A DNA stretch of 6,267 nt from Lachnospiraceae bacterium (GTDB taxonomy: Bacteria > Bacillota > Clostridia > Lachnospirales > Lachnospiraceae): assembly GCA_020860745.1 (NCBI GenBank), contig JAJBTR010000009.1:1-6267 (forward strand), given 5' to 3'. Position numbers and translations under genes: made by a program. A model generated the notes under the pieces. It made no database searches. It was not told the origin of the DNA and saw only the letters and a program-made list of their open reading frames with translations. Within the stretch, counting starts at the first letter, position 1. The number at the start of each line of letters is the position of its first letter. Positions 1-6,240 of this stretch are shown piece by piece.

Positions 1-57
1 ATTATTAAACTGTCAACCAGACTATAAAAAAATTCAACACGAAAAGGGGGAAAATTT

Positions 58-1371
58 ATGAACGGTACAATTCAAAAAGAAATTCAGGAAAAATGTGTCA
101 CTCCGGAAGAGGCAGTCAAACTGGTAAAAAGCGGAGATGTCGTCTATCTGGGAACCACCAGCAGCACTGCAAATATTCTGGCTCGCGCGTTGGCCGGACG
201 CGCGGATGAGCTGGAAAATGTAACGCTCACCTGCGGTATCGGCAATGTCACTGCACCCGAGATGCAGGAATTAGACCCTCGCGCCTTTCGCATCAGCACT
301 TACTTTATGGGACCCTGGGAGAGAAAAAACAGGAACCGGGTTCCCATCGATTACACCAGCGTACATCTCCGCCAGGTGGAGATCTGGTGCCGTCAGACGA
401 TGCCGCCGGATGTTGCATTCCTTGAAGTATCCCTGCCGGATGAAAATGGTTATATGAGCTATGGTGCAAACGGCGTTTCACATCACAGCTACATCAAAGA
501 CGCTGCCAAAAAAGTCATCCTGCAGATCAACCGGAATGCGCCGTATCTGTATGGCGAACAGAATCTTGTTCATTACACCGAGGCGGACGCCATCGTGGAA
601 GGACACGATGAGATCGCTACCATTCCGAATCTGCCGATCGATGACACCTTGCAAACCATCTCTGATTTCCTTTTGGAACAGATACCAGACGGCGCCTGTC
701 TGCAGCTGGGAATCGGCGGCGTGGCAAACGCGGTCGGATATGGATTAAAGAAAAAAAATGACCTCGGATCCCATACGGAGATGGTCACAGATTCCATCAT
801 TGAACTGATGAACATGGGAGTCATTAACAATAAACAGAAAAACTTTTTCCCAGGTAAAACGGTGGCTGCTTTCACCTACGGTTCCAAAGAAGCCTACCGC
901 TTTGTCGACCACAATCCTGATTTTTATTTTATGCCATTTCCTGTGGTAAACAACCCGGTCAACATAGCGAAAAATGACAATATGATCTCCATCAACACTG
1001 CGCTCAGCATTGACCTGATGGGTCAGGTATGCTCTGATAATCTCGGCGGACTCCAGTACAGCGCCACAGGCGGACAGCTGGATTTCGTCAGAGGAGCACA
1101 GATGTCAAAAGGGGGAAAATCATTTATCGCGGTCACATCGACAGTAAACAGCAAACGAGCCGGCCTGCAGAGCAGAATCGTGACTCATCTACCGCTTGGT
1201 TCCGCTGTAACTACGCCGAGATCGGATGTGCAGTATGTTGTAACAGAATACGGATGTGTCAACCTGAAACCGCTCACGATGAAAAATCGTGTGAGAGCTA
1301 TGATCAATCTCGCCCATCCTGATTTCCGTCCGCAGCTGACGGAAGAGGCAAAACAGGCAGGTCTGCTCTAA
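58..1371 (+). CDS. Acetyl-CoA hydrolase/transferase family CoA-transferase (butyryl-CoA:acetate or 4-hydroxybutyrate type)
   Basis: This enzyme should move CoA between an acyl-CoA and a carboxylate such as acetate, in the cytoplasm, through a glutamyl-CoA thioester. The 437 residues are the normal full length for this family. The N-terminal domain covers about residues 10-200. The glycine-rich segment GIGGVANAV is at 218-226, and SHTEM at 238-242 places the likely catalytic glutamate at E241. The C-terminal domain contains ATGGQLDF (336-343), VTEYG (395-399) and HPDFR (420-424), all family hallmarks. The start is supported by AAAAGGGGG at 42-50, seven bases before the ATG. Family members include butyryl-CoA:acetate, 4-hydroxybutyrate, propionyl-CoA and succinyl-CoA transferases, and the sequence alone does not settle which. 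The close end of the family (AbfT/4-hydroxybutyrate-like) is my best guess. The next gene downstream is a carboxylate-type carrier, which hints at a shared organic-acid substrate. No truncation or missing motif is seen. Confidence 0.93.
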   Translation: MNGTIQKEIQEKCVTPEEAVKLVKSGDVVYLGTTSSTANILARALAGRADELENVTLTCGIGNVTAPEMQELDPRAFRISTYFMGPWERKNRNRVPIDYTSVHLRQVEIWCRQTMPPDVAFLEVSLPDENGYMSYGANGVSHHSYIKDAAKKVILQINRNAPYLYGEQNLVHYTEADAIVEGHDEIATIPNLPIDDTLQTISDFLLEQIPDGACLQLGIGGVANAVGYGLKKKNDLGSHTEMVTDSIIELMNMGVINNKQKNFFPGKTVAAFTYGSKEAYRFVDHNPDFYFMPFPVVNNPVNIAKNDNMISINTALSIDLMGQVCSDNLGGLQYSATGGQLDFVRGAQMSKGGKSFIAVTSTVNSKRAGLQSRIVTHLPLGSAVTTPRSDVQYVVTEYGCVNLKPLTMKNRVRAMINLAHPDFRPQLTEEAKQAGLL

Positions 1372-1472
1372 CAGGGCGAGGCTTTTAGTACCTGCGATTC
1401 GCGTATCAGGCGGTCAGGATGCATAACTTACTTTTTAAAAGATCCTAACCCGGAAAAAACGGAATAGAACTT

Positions 1473-1502
1473 TTGATATTTTGCGCAAAAATCGTTTGTA
1501 AA
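1473..1502 (+). promoter_or_regulatory. Candidate promoter for the MFS gene with a central palindrome
   Basis: TTGATA at 1473-1478 resembles a -35 box and TGTAAA at 1497-1502 a weak -10 box (four of six matches), 18 bases apart. The perfect palindrome TTTTGCGCAAAA (1479-1490) fills the spacer, a common place for a repressor to bind. If used, transcription would begin near 1509, so the transcript would start almost exactly at the 5' edge of the long inverted repeat. This is inferred from sequence only. Confidence 0.35.
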
Positions 1503-1505
1503 TAC

Positions 1506-1582
1506 CTCAGGAACTGTCCCGAAATAATATACACAGATTAGCCTGTGCAAGATATGCATATTATTTCAGGACAGTTCCTGAG
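1506..1582. repeat. Long inverted repeat (25-base arms) capable of forming a strong hairpin
   Basis: The left arm is 1506-1530 (beginning CTCAGGAACTGTCC) and the right arm 1558-1582 (ending GGACAGTTCCTGAG). They pair at 24 of 25 positions around a 27-base loop. The only mismatch is C1520 against A1568. In RNA made from the opposite strand this position becomes a G-U pair, so that strand folds without interruption. The loop contains a smaller hairpin, CACAG 1532-1536 with CTGTG 1543-1547. No T-run follows on either side, so this is not a standard terminator. It ends four bases before the ribosome binding site of the MFS gene. It could be a small palindromic mobile or REP/MITE-like element, or a 5'-UTR structure that affects mRNA stability or translation. 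Confidence 0.85.
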
Positions 1583-1600
1583 ATAAAAGAGGAATGAAAA

Positions 1601-2827
1601 ATGCAGAAAAATAAAAGAAACGTACAGGCTTCTGTCGGAATCATCATCCTGCTTATGGTCGGCCTTGTCTATGCCTGGTCCGTTATGTCAAAATCAATCA
1701 GTGCCGCACACCCGGAATGGACATCCGCGCAACTTTCCCTGACCTATACCCTTATCATGACTTTTTTGTGTGTGGGAAGTCTGGCCGTCGGCTTCCTGCC
1801 GAAGAGAATAAAGCCGCGCACCTATATCGTTGTCTCCTCTGTTTTTATGCTTTGCGGGCTTTTTCTTGCATCCATGACGAAAGAATCTCCCATACCTCTG
1901 TATCTCGGTATGGGAGTCCTGTGCGGCACCGCTACCGGATTGGCATACAACACAGTACTCGCGACCGCGAGCAAATGGTTTCCCGGCAGGCACGGGCAGA
2001 TTTCCGGCATTCTTCTGATGGGATTCGGGCTGAGCAGTTTTATCATAGGCAAGATATTTGCAGCGGTCACGCCATCCGACGGAAGCAATGCGTGGTGCGT
2101 CACGTTCCGTGTGCTGGGTGTCATATTATTCGCGGTTCTTCTTGTGTGCAGTTTTTTACTGAAAAACCCGGAAAGCAATGAGATTTCCCAGGAGAAAATC
2201 AGGACGAAATCCGAGCCAAATCCTGTATCATCCGTTCATTTCACAGCAGCGGAGATGATAAGAATGCCTGTTTTCTGGCTGGCCTACGCCTGGATTATCT
2301 TAATCAGCGCGGCCGGTCTGATCCTGATCGCACATGCAAGCGGAATTGCCGGTCAGATCGGTTCTTCCATTTCAGACAACCAGATTGCGACAGCAGTCGG
2401 CATGATATCAATTATGAACGGCATTGGAAGAGTAATTTCCGGTTCTATCTATGATCGAAAAGGATATCGTCTCACTATGCTGCTGCCCATGGTTTATTTT
2501 ATTGCCGCAGCCCTGATCCTGATTCCTGCGCTTCGCTGCGACAGCTTTATTCTTATTGTGATCGGGTTTTTAGTGGGCGGATATGCGTATGGCAGCACCG
2601 CATCCATGCCTCCCGCAATCGTTGGCGATTTTTGGGGAAAGAAACACTATTCCCTCAATTTTTCCATTTATCTGACCAATCTCATCATTGCGTCTTTCGC
2701 CTCGACACTGGCGGGCAGACTGTATGATATCAGCCATACCTACATGACAACCGTTTATCTGATGATCGCTGTTACCGTTTGCGGATTTGTGATTTTTCTG
2801 TTCATACGAAAGCCAAAAAGAGATTAA
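1601..2827 (+). CDS. MFS transporter, oxalate/formate antiporter (OFA)-like
   Basis: This is an inner-membrane carrier of 408 residues with about twelve hydrophobic segments in two halves, separated by a charged central loop (about 189-215). Typical OFA features are GLVYAWSV in the first segment (21-28), KWFPGRHGQISG before segment five (125-136), and GRVISGSIYDRKGYR at 276-290, the second-half version of the MFS signature loop. R277 sits about where OxlT has its substrate-binding arginine. The second OxlT charge, the lysine in segment eleven, appears to be replaced: the matching stretch YSLNFSIYLTN (350-360) has no lysine. Oxalate itself is therefore doubtful, and another carboxylate, or a different small acid, is more likely. 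The start is supported by AAGAGGA at 1587-1593, seven bases before the ATG. The CoA-transferase upstream would be a natural partner, but this is inference. The stop codon overlaps that of the converging permease gene. Confidence 0.88.
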   Translation: MQKNKRNVQASVGIIILLMVGLVYAWSVMSKSISAAHPEWTSAQLSLTYTLIMTFLCVGSLAVGFLPKRIKPRTYIVVSSVFMLCGLFLASMTKESPIPLYLGMGVLCGTATGLAYNTVLATASKWFPGRHGQISGILLMGFGLSSFIIGKIFAAVTPSDGSNAWCVTFRVLGVILFAVLLVCSFLLKNPESNEISQEKIRTKSEPNPVSSVHFTAAEMIRMPVFWLAYAWIILISAAGLILIAHASGIAGQIGSSISDNQIATAVGMISIMNGIGRVISGSIYDRKGYRLTMLLPMVYFIAAALILIPALRCDSFILIVIGFLVGGYAYGSTASMPPAIVGDFWGKKHYSLNFSIYLTNLIIASFASTLAGRLYDISHTYMTTVYLMIAVTVCGFVIFLFIRKPKRD

Positions 2828-2835
2828 TCGATTAA
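2824..2835. other. 12-base palindrome at the convergent stop codons
   Basis: TTAATCGATTAA is a perfect palindrome. Its first four bases hold both stop codons: TAA of the MFS gene (2825-2827) and the complement of TAA of the membrane gene (2824-2826). The two genes therefore overlap by four bases with no room for a terminator between them. It is AT-rich with no GC stem or T-run, so it is unlikely to stop transcription, and transcripts from either side probably run into the other gene. Confidence 0.8.
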
Positions 2836-3657
2836 GGTTACCACATATTTTGCGATCAGGAAATACGGCCACAGATAGATCAGCATCCGTTTGCCATCCA
2901 GAAAAATTCCCCAGCGGTGCAGGAGGCAGATTGCAATCATCTCCGTGACAAAAACACCCACCAGATTACAGAAAAGATGTCCACCGGATGTTTGCCGTAT
3001 ATTTGCATCCTGAGCGTCCTGCTCCCGGAAAATCTGCCGTATATTTGCGTCCTGCTCCCGGGAAACCTGCCGTGTATCTGCATCATGAGTGTTCTGCTCA
3101 CGTGAAAGTGATTGCACATCATCATACTGCGTTTTTTCCTTTCTGCAAGGCAATATCGGGCTGTCTGCCTGAAAACGCAGATTTGTAATTACAAACAGAA
3201 TAACCCCCAGCCCGGTCAGTGCAGTATGCCGAACCAACGGTTTATAATAATTCAGTTCTATCTCACTCTTATTCTGAAACACCAAATGCCGGATACCTGC
3301 CGCGAATTCCGTCAGTTTTTCCCTCCAGAAGTCAAAATCCGACCAGGTGTTCGGAATCAGATTTGCCGGGATGGATGGGGATATCTGAAAAAAGCGGAAA
3401 AACACAAAAAACAAGACAGACAAAATAATGCACAACAACGCCAGGCGAAACGGCTTGCGCCGGTTTCTCACCAGTCCCACGATGCCTATTCCAAGCACAA
3501 TGAGCATGAGAATTGCCGGAATCAACATGACAAAAACGGTCGAAAGACGCTGATAAATCATACAGTCAGCAGTGTCGTCGCTTTCCAGTCCATATGTCGT
3601 TTCAAACAATTCGATGATCTCACTTCGCTCCGCTTCACTTAAGCTTTCATCCGGCAT
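2824..3657 (-). CDS. Multi-pass membrane protein, probable C-terminal part of a MacB-like ABC permease
   Basis: The 277 residues begin with a short polar, acidic helix (about 1-37). Hydrophobic segments follow near 39-63, 70-90, 142-160, 226-246 and 258-275. The loop between the second and third contains IPNTWSDFDFW (101-111). A polar stretch at 185-223 is made of three tandem repeats built on REQ-DANIRQ. I do not recognise the protein by itself. Its position and topology fit the membrane half of the permease whose first membrane segment and extracytoplasmic domain are encoded just upstream in another frame. The ATG overlaps the end of that gene by 19 bases and has only a weak ribosome binding site (GAAAG, ten bases upstream). 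The frame stays open upstream as far as a TGA at 3682-3684, giving T-F-F-E-R-L-I-V before the ATG. It could instead be a separate, translationally coupled subunit. Confidence 0.72.
   Translation of the reverse strand: MPDESLSEAERSEIIELFETTYGLESDDTADCMIYQRLSTVFVMLIPAILMLIVLGIGIVGLVRNRRKPFRLALLCIILSVLFFVFFRFFQISPSIPANLIPNTWSDFDFWREKLTEFAAGIRHLVFQNKSEIELNYYKPLVRHTALTGLGVILFVITNLRFQADSPILPCRKEKTQYDDVQSLSREQNTHDADTRQVSREQDANIRQIFREQDAQDANIRQTSGGHLFCNLVGVFVTEMIAICLLHRWGIFLDGKRMLIYLWPYFLIAKYVVTLID
2993..3109 (-). repeat. In-frame tandem repeat, units of 42, 33 and 42 bases
   Basis: Three units start with TGCCG(T) on the + strand at 2993, 3035 and 3068. They share TGCCGTATATTTGC-type starts and a CCTGCTCCCGG-type middle. 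The centre unit lacks nine bases, exactly three codons. On the coding strand they encode SREQNTHDADTRQV, SREQDANIRQI and FREQDAQDANIRQT. All length differences keep the frame. The third unit on the + strand (3068-3109) is the most diverged. Confidence 0.85.
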
Positions 3658-4382
3658 GACGATAAGTCTTTCAAAAAAAGTTCAGATGTAATATCTGTAC
3701 CATCCGCCAAAAGTCCTGCAATTTCCGTGCCTCCTGCACCCGAGGCACCTGTACTGTCATCGTCTGAACTATCCGATCCTTCGAATCCTTTATTCCCGCT
3801 ATTGTTACTTTCACTGTCCTCTGACCAGGCATTCCCTCCACCGTCATACGAAGCGCCCGCCGCCCGGATCAGAACCGCCGCCGGGAGAATCACAACACAC
3901 TCCGTGTCCTCATACACGCCCCGCACCTCACAGGAAACGCCGCTACATATCACCTCACCGCCCGTCACCTCAGTCTCCCCGAACAGTTCCCAGGCCGCCT
4001 CTGTGCTGAGCACACAGCCGCTCAGATCGTCCTCCATCAGTTCCGCCGTAGCTGACACAAGATTTGCGGAGCACCCATCGATCAGAAAAAGCGTACCTGT
4101 TGCACTTCGCTTCAGCTCTTCGTTGGAAAATGTCTGATTTTCCAGCGTTCCGACCGCCGTATAGGAAAGATGTTCCGCTGCACCCGCACCTGCAGCCGTT
4201 TCATTCGCATCCTCCCGCAAGGAGGTAAGCGTATCATAAGACAGAGCATTTTCCCCCAGATAATAGATGACCGGTGCTCCGCTTCTGCTGAGAGATGCAT
4301 GCAGAGACAGCATGTAACCGAAGCAGATCAAAAAAAGCAGAAGCAAAATATATTTTCCCAGGCGCCGGATTCCACGCTGCAT
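3639..4382 (-). CDS. MacB-like permease fragment: one membrane segment plus extracytoplasmic domain
   Basis: The 247-residue product starts with a basic tail and one membrane segment (about 11-28), then a long extracytoplasmic region. Residues 96-168 resemble the MacB periplasmic-core fold: GTLFLIDG (96-103), LSTEAAWELFGE (125-136), then a beta-rich stretch containing VRGVYEDTECVVILPA (153-168). Residues 177-220 are a Ser/Asp/Gly-rich linker typical of a surface-exposed insert. A MacB-type permease would continue into three or more membrane segments; here the frame ends at residue 247, and those segments lie in the overlapping gene. I chose the ATG at 4382 because GGAGGT (4389-4394) sits six bases before it. 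An upstream GTG at 4400 would place that site inside the gene. It follows the adaptor gene by 132 bases and has its own promoter. It probably takes part in export or envelope transport with the adaptor, substrate unknown. Confidence 0.75.
   Translation of the reverse strand: MQRGIRRLGKYILLLLFLICFGYMLSLHASLSRSGAPVIYYLGENALSYDTLTSLREDANETAAGAGAAEHLSYTAVGTLENQTFSNEELKRSATGTLFLIDGCSANLVSATAELMEDDLSGCVLSTEAAWELFGETEVTGGEVICSGVSCEVRGVYEDTECVVILPAAVLIRAAGASYDGGGNAWSEDSESNNSGNKGFEGSDSSDDDSTGASGAGGTEIAGLLADGTDITSELFLKDLSSCRMKA
3672..3680 (-). other. Seven-T slippery run at the junction of the two permease frames
   Basis: On the coding strand the zero-frame codons are CTT TTT TTG, which contain the heptamer T TTT TTG. 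This matches the X XXY YYZ pattern of -1 frameshift sites. The downstream gene is in the -1 frame and is open from 3681 onward. A -1 slip here, or one extra T in the transcript or genome, would give E-L-F-(L/F)-E-R-L-I-V-M-P-D-E and a fusion of about 519 residues. It is the only homopolymer of this kind inside the stretch where both frames are open (3639-3681). Confidence 0.7.
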
Positions 4383-4388
4383 TTTTTT

Positions 4389-4394
4389 ACCTCC
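4389..4394 (-). promoter_or_regulatory. Ribosome binding site of the MacB-like fragment
   Basis: GGAGGT on the minus strand lies six bases before the ATG at 4382. It fixes the start and excludes the upstream GTG at 4400. Confidence 0.85.
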
Positions 4395-4402
4395 ATTCAC
4401 AG

Positions 4403-4430
4403 ATTATATATCTGCGTTACTTAATGCCAA
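4403..4430 (-). promoter_or_regulatory. Sigma-A-type promoter for the permease gene
   Basis: On the minus strand TTGGCA (4425-4430) and a perfect TATAAT (4403-4408) are separated by 16 bases. The -10 box ends 20 bases before the ATG at 4382. The predicted transcript start near 4396 leaves a leader of about 15 bases that begins just before the GGAGGT site. The permease can therefore be transcribed independently of the adaptor gene upstream. Confidence 0.65.
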
Positions 4431-4514
4431 AAAGATATCGTCCCTGTTACCTTGTAATCCATATACTCAGGAATATTGGCAAATCCGCTCCGGAACATAA
4501 ACCACTTTGCAGCC

Positions 4515-6236
4515 TTATTCTTCTACCCGCACGCGATCGCCTGCCCGGAGCGATTTTGTGGATGTCAGGACAATCTCCTGCCCCCAGCCGACGCCGCCCT
4601 CAATCGCCGCCGAATCACTGTTTTTATCCAGAATCTCTACCTGCGCCTGTTCCACCGTTGTCTGCGTCCCGAGGACGGTATCGGATTCCGTGAGCACATA
4701 CACAAAATAGTCGTTTCCATCGCTGTGCAGAGCATTCAAAGGAACGCAGCAGTCATATTTTTTCGTTGTCTTTTCGATAGACATGGTCGCAAAACTTCCA
4801 GGCCCGGTTACTTTTGCCGGAATAAAAACAGTAAGGTTATATGTGCTGCTGTCCTCCGCGGACGCTTCGATGCTGTCAATGGTCAGCCCGGAGACGGTTG
4901 TATCATTTCCGATGTCAAGTGCAATCTCATCTCCGGTTGAAAGATATTTCGCCGTACTTTTATCCAGAGATGTTGAAAACCTGTATCCCGCACTCTGATC
5001 TGCGATACGGATGGAAGTCTCCTCGGCGGTCGTCTCACCCGCGGAGACAGGGACGCTGACCACCAGACCATCAGAGGGCGATGTGACTTCTCCCCCCAAA
5101 TCAACCAGTTTCTGCAGCGCATCCACTTCCTCCTGCTTCTCTTCCATCGCGCTGGCTTCTGTCAGTTCACTTGCCTTATCAACGGTTTCTGTCGTCTCTG
5201 AGGCATCCTCCAGCGCCCGCTTTGCCGAGCGGATGGTATCCTCTCTGGAGGAAAGCGCTTCATTATAGGCATCTTTTTTTGAGATATACTCGTCATACAG
5301 AGCCTGCAGCTGTTCGTCATAATCGCTCTGACTGTTCGCAGCGGATTCTGTCTGGTAAGCGGACAAGGCGGCGTCCGCCTCCTCCAGGTCACTTCCAGCT
5401 GTCGACACCTTGCTCTCCGCCGCGGCCAGTTTCGCGCTGTGTTCGGACTCAACAGAATTTCGGATGGATTTCTTTTCCTCATCTGTCGCGGCACCCTGCT
5501 CGCTGATTTTCTGGTTAATCTTATATTCAATTTCACTGTTCAGGTTTTCCAGTTCTGTCACAGCTGTGTCATAAGCTTCCTGCTTTTCTTCCACCGTTTT
5601 CACCAGAGAGTCCAGTACGGTTGTGTCCGTATCACCGGCAGAACTCCCGCTGTTTTTGAATGTATTGTAAGCGCTCCATGCTTCTTCCATATCCTCTTTC
5701 GCATCCGCCACAGACTGATTTGCGGAAGAAACTGCTGTATCATAATCTTCTCTTGCCCGGGTTAAAGTTTTCTGCGCACTGGCGCCTGCAATCGCTGCAT
5801 TGGCTTCTTTATCTAATGCCTGTGCCTTAAGAACAGCAAGTTCTTCCTGCGCAGTCTCCAGTTTTTCTCCCAGATCCGCAGTGTCCAGACAGAGCAGGAC
5901 ATCCCCCTCTTCCACGCTTGTCCCCGCTGCGGCCTCGACAGAAGCGATTTTTAATCCCGAAGCCACCTCGACCGACACCTCGCGGTTGGCCGAGACCGTG
6001 CCCTCCGCCTGAATCTCATGCGTGAGGCTGCCGCCGCTGACACCGGTCGTCGTCACTTTTGCGATGGTCACAGAATCCGCCGCCCGGGAAAGAAGCGTCA
6101 GAAGAATCATCAGAATCAGAAAAGCCGCCAGCCACCGCAGGGCGCGCACCTGAAGGGACGCTTTCTTTTCCCTGTCAAATTCAAAATTGAGCAATTGTTT
6201 CCAGTTCTGCTGTTGCTGTTTTTTCTGCTGATTCAT
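4515..6236 (-). CDS. MacA/HlyD-type membrane-fusion (periplasmic adaptor) protein of an efflux system
   Basis: This 573-residue protein is probably the adaptor that joins an ABC-type permease to the outside of the membrane. Numbering from the ATG at 6236, one membrane segment lies near residues 33-49. The first half of a biotinyl/lipoyl-like domain follows (about 75-119; GTVSANREVSVEV, then GTSVEEGDVLLCLD). A very long alpha-helical, Ala/Glu-rich coiled-coil hairpin covers about 120-380. The second lipoyl half is near 381-413 (LGGEVTSPSDGLVVSVPVSAG), and beta-barrel and membrane-proximal domains fill the rest. The hairpin carries recurring YDTAV-like motifs. This order is typical of MacA and Gram-positive YknX-like proteins, although the hairpin is long. 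GAGGG (6245-6249) lies eight bases before ATG 6236. ATG 6251 would add five residues (MRVRF) but has no ribosome binding site. The MacB-like gene is next, and no ATPase gene lies in between. Confidence 0.88.
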   Translation of the reverse strand: MNQQKKQQQQNWKQLLNFEFDREKKASLQVRALRWLAAFLILMILLTLLSRAADSVTIAKVTTTGVSGGSLTHEIQAEGTVSANREVSVEVASGLKIASVEAAAGTSVEEGDVLLCLDTADLGEKLETAQEELAVLKAQALDKEANAAIAGASAQKTLTRAREDYDTAVSSANQSVADAKEDMEEAWSAYNTFKNSGSSAGDTDTTVLDSLVKTVEEKQEAYDTAVTELENLNSEIEYKINQKISEQGAATDEEKKSIRNSVESEHSAKLAAAESKVSTAGSDLEEADAALSAYQTESAANSQSDYDEQLQALYDEYISKKDAYNEALSSREDTIRSAKRALEDASETTETVDKASELTEASAMEEKQEEVDALQKLVDLGGEVTSPSDGLVVSVPVSAGETTAEETSIRIADQSAGYRFSTSLDKSTAKYLSTGDEIALDIGNDTTVSGLTIDSIEASAEDSSTYNLTVFIPAKVTGPGSFATMSIEKTTKKYDCCVPLNALHSDGNDYFVYVLTESDTVLGTQTTVEQAQVEILDKNSDSAAIEGGVGWGQEIVLTSTKSLRAGDRVRVEE

Positions 6237-6240
6237 AAAT

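Larger units (their letters stand above)
1372..1600. other. Intergenic region between CoA-transferase and MFS transporter
   Basis: This 229-base gap has no credible gene. Its left part (1372-1470) shows only weak pairing, such as AGGAT at 1416-1420 with ATCCT at 1442-1446 around an AT-rich loop, and no convincing intrinsic terminator for the upstream gene. The middle holds a 12-base palindrome, TTTTGCGCAAAA (1479-1490), inside a candidate promoter. The right part is dominated by a long inverted repeat (1506-1582), followed by the ribosome binding site AAGAGGA (1587-1593). The length and content suggest the transporter is transcribed separately, at least in part. Confidence 0.7.

Noticed and set aside
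21..30. TATAAA (23-28) as the -10 box of the CoA-transferase promoter
   Set aside because: The matching -35 position falls at or beyond the left edge of the window, so it cannot be tested here.
1416..1446. AGGAT/ATCCT pairing as a terminator after the CoA-transferase gene
   Set aside because: The stem is only five pairs around a loop of more than 20 bases, and there is no T-run after it.
1506..1582. The long inverted repeat as an intrinsic terminator for the CoA-transferase gene
   Set aside because: No T-run follows the stem on either strand, and the repeat lies over 130 bases after the stop codon and right before the next gene's ribosome binding site.
3112..3642. Plus-strand open frame of 176 codons across the membrane gene
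   Set aside because: It is antisense to the multi-pass membrane gene, rich in Gln, Asn, His and Lys with no domain, and lacks a ribosome binding site.
4464..4475. CTCAGGAA at about 4468 as a second copy of the inverted-repeat end
   Set aside because: Only eight bases match, with no second arm nearby, so chance is the simpler explanation.
4476..4940. Plus-strand open frames across the adaptor gene
   Set aside because: They lie antisense to a well-supported adaptor gene, have no ribosome binding sites or recognisable domains, and encode Ser/Pro/Arg-rich proteins typical of shadow frames.
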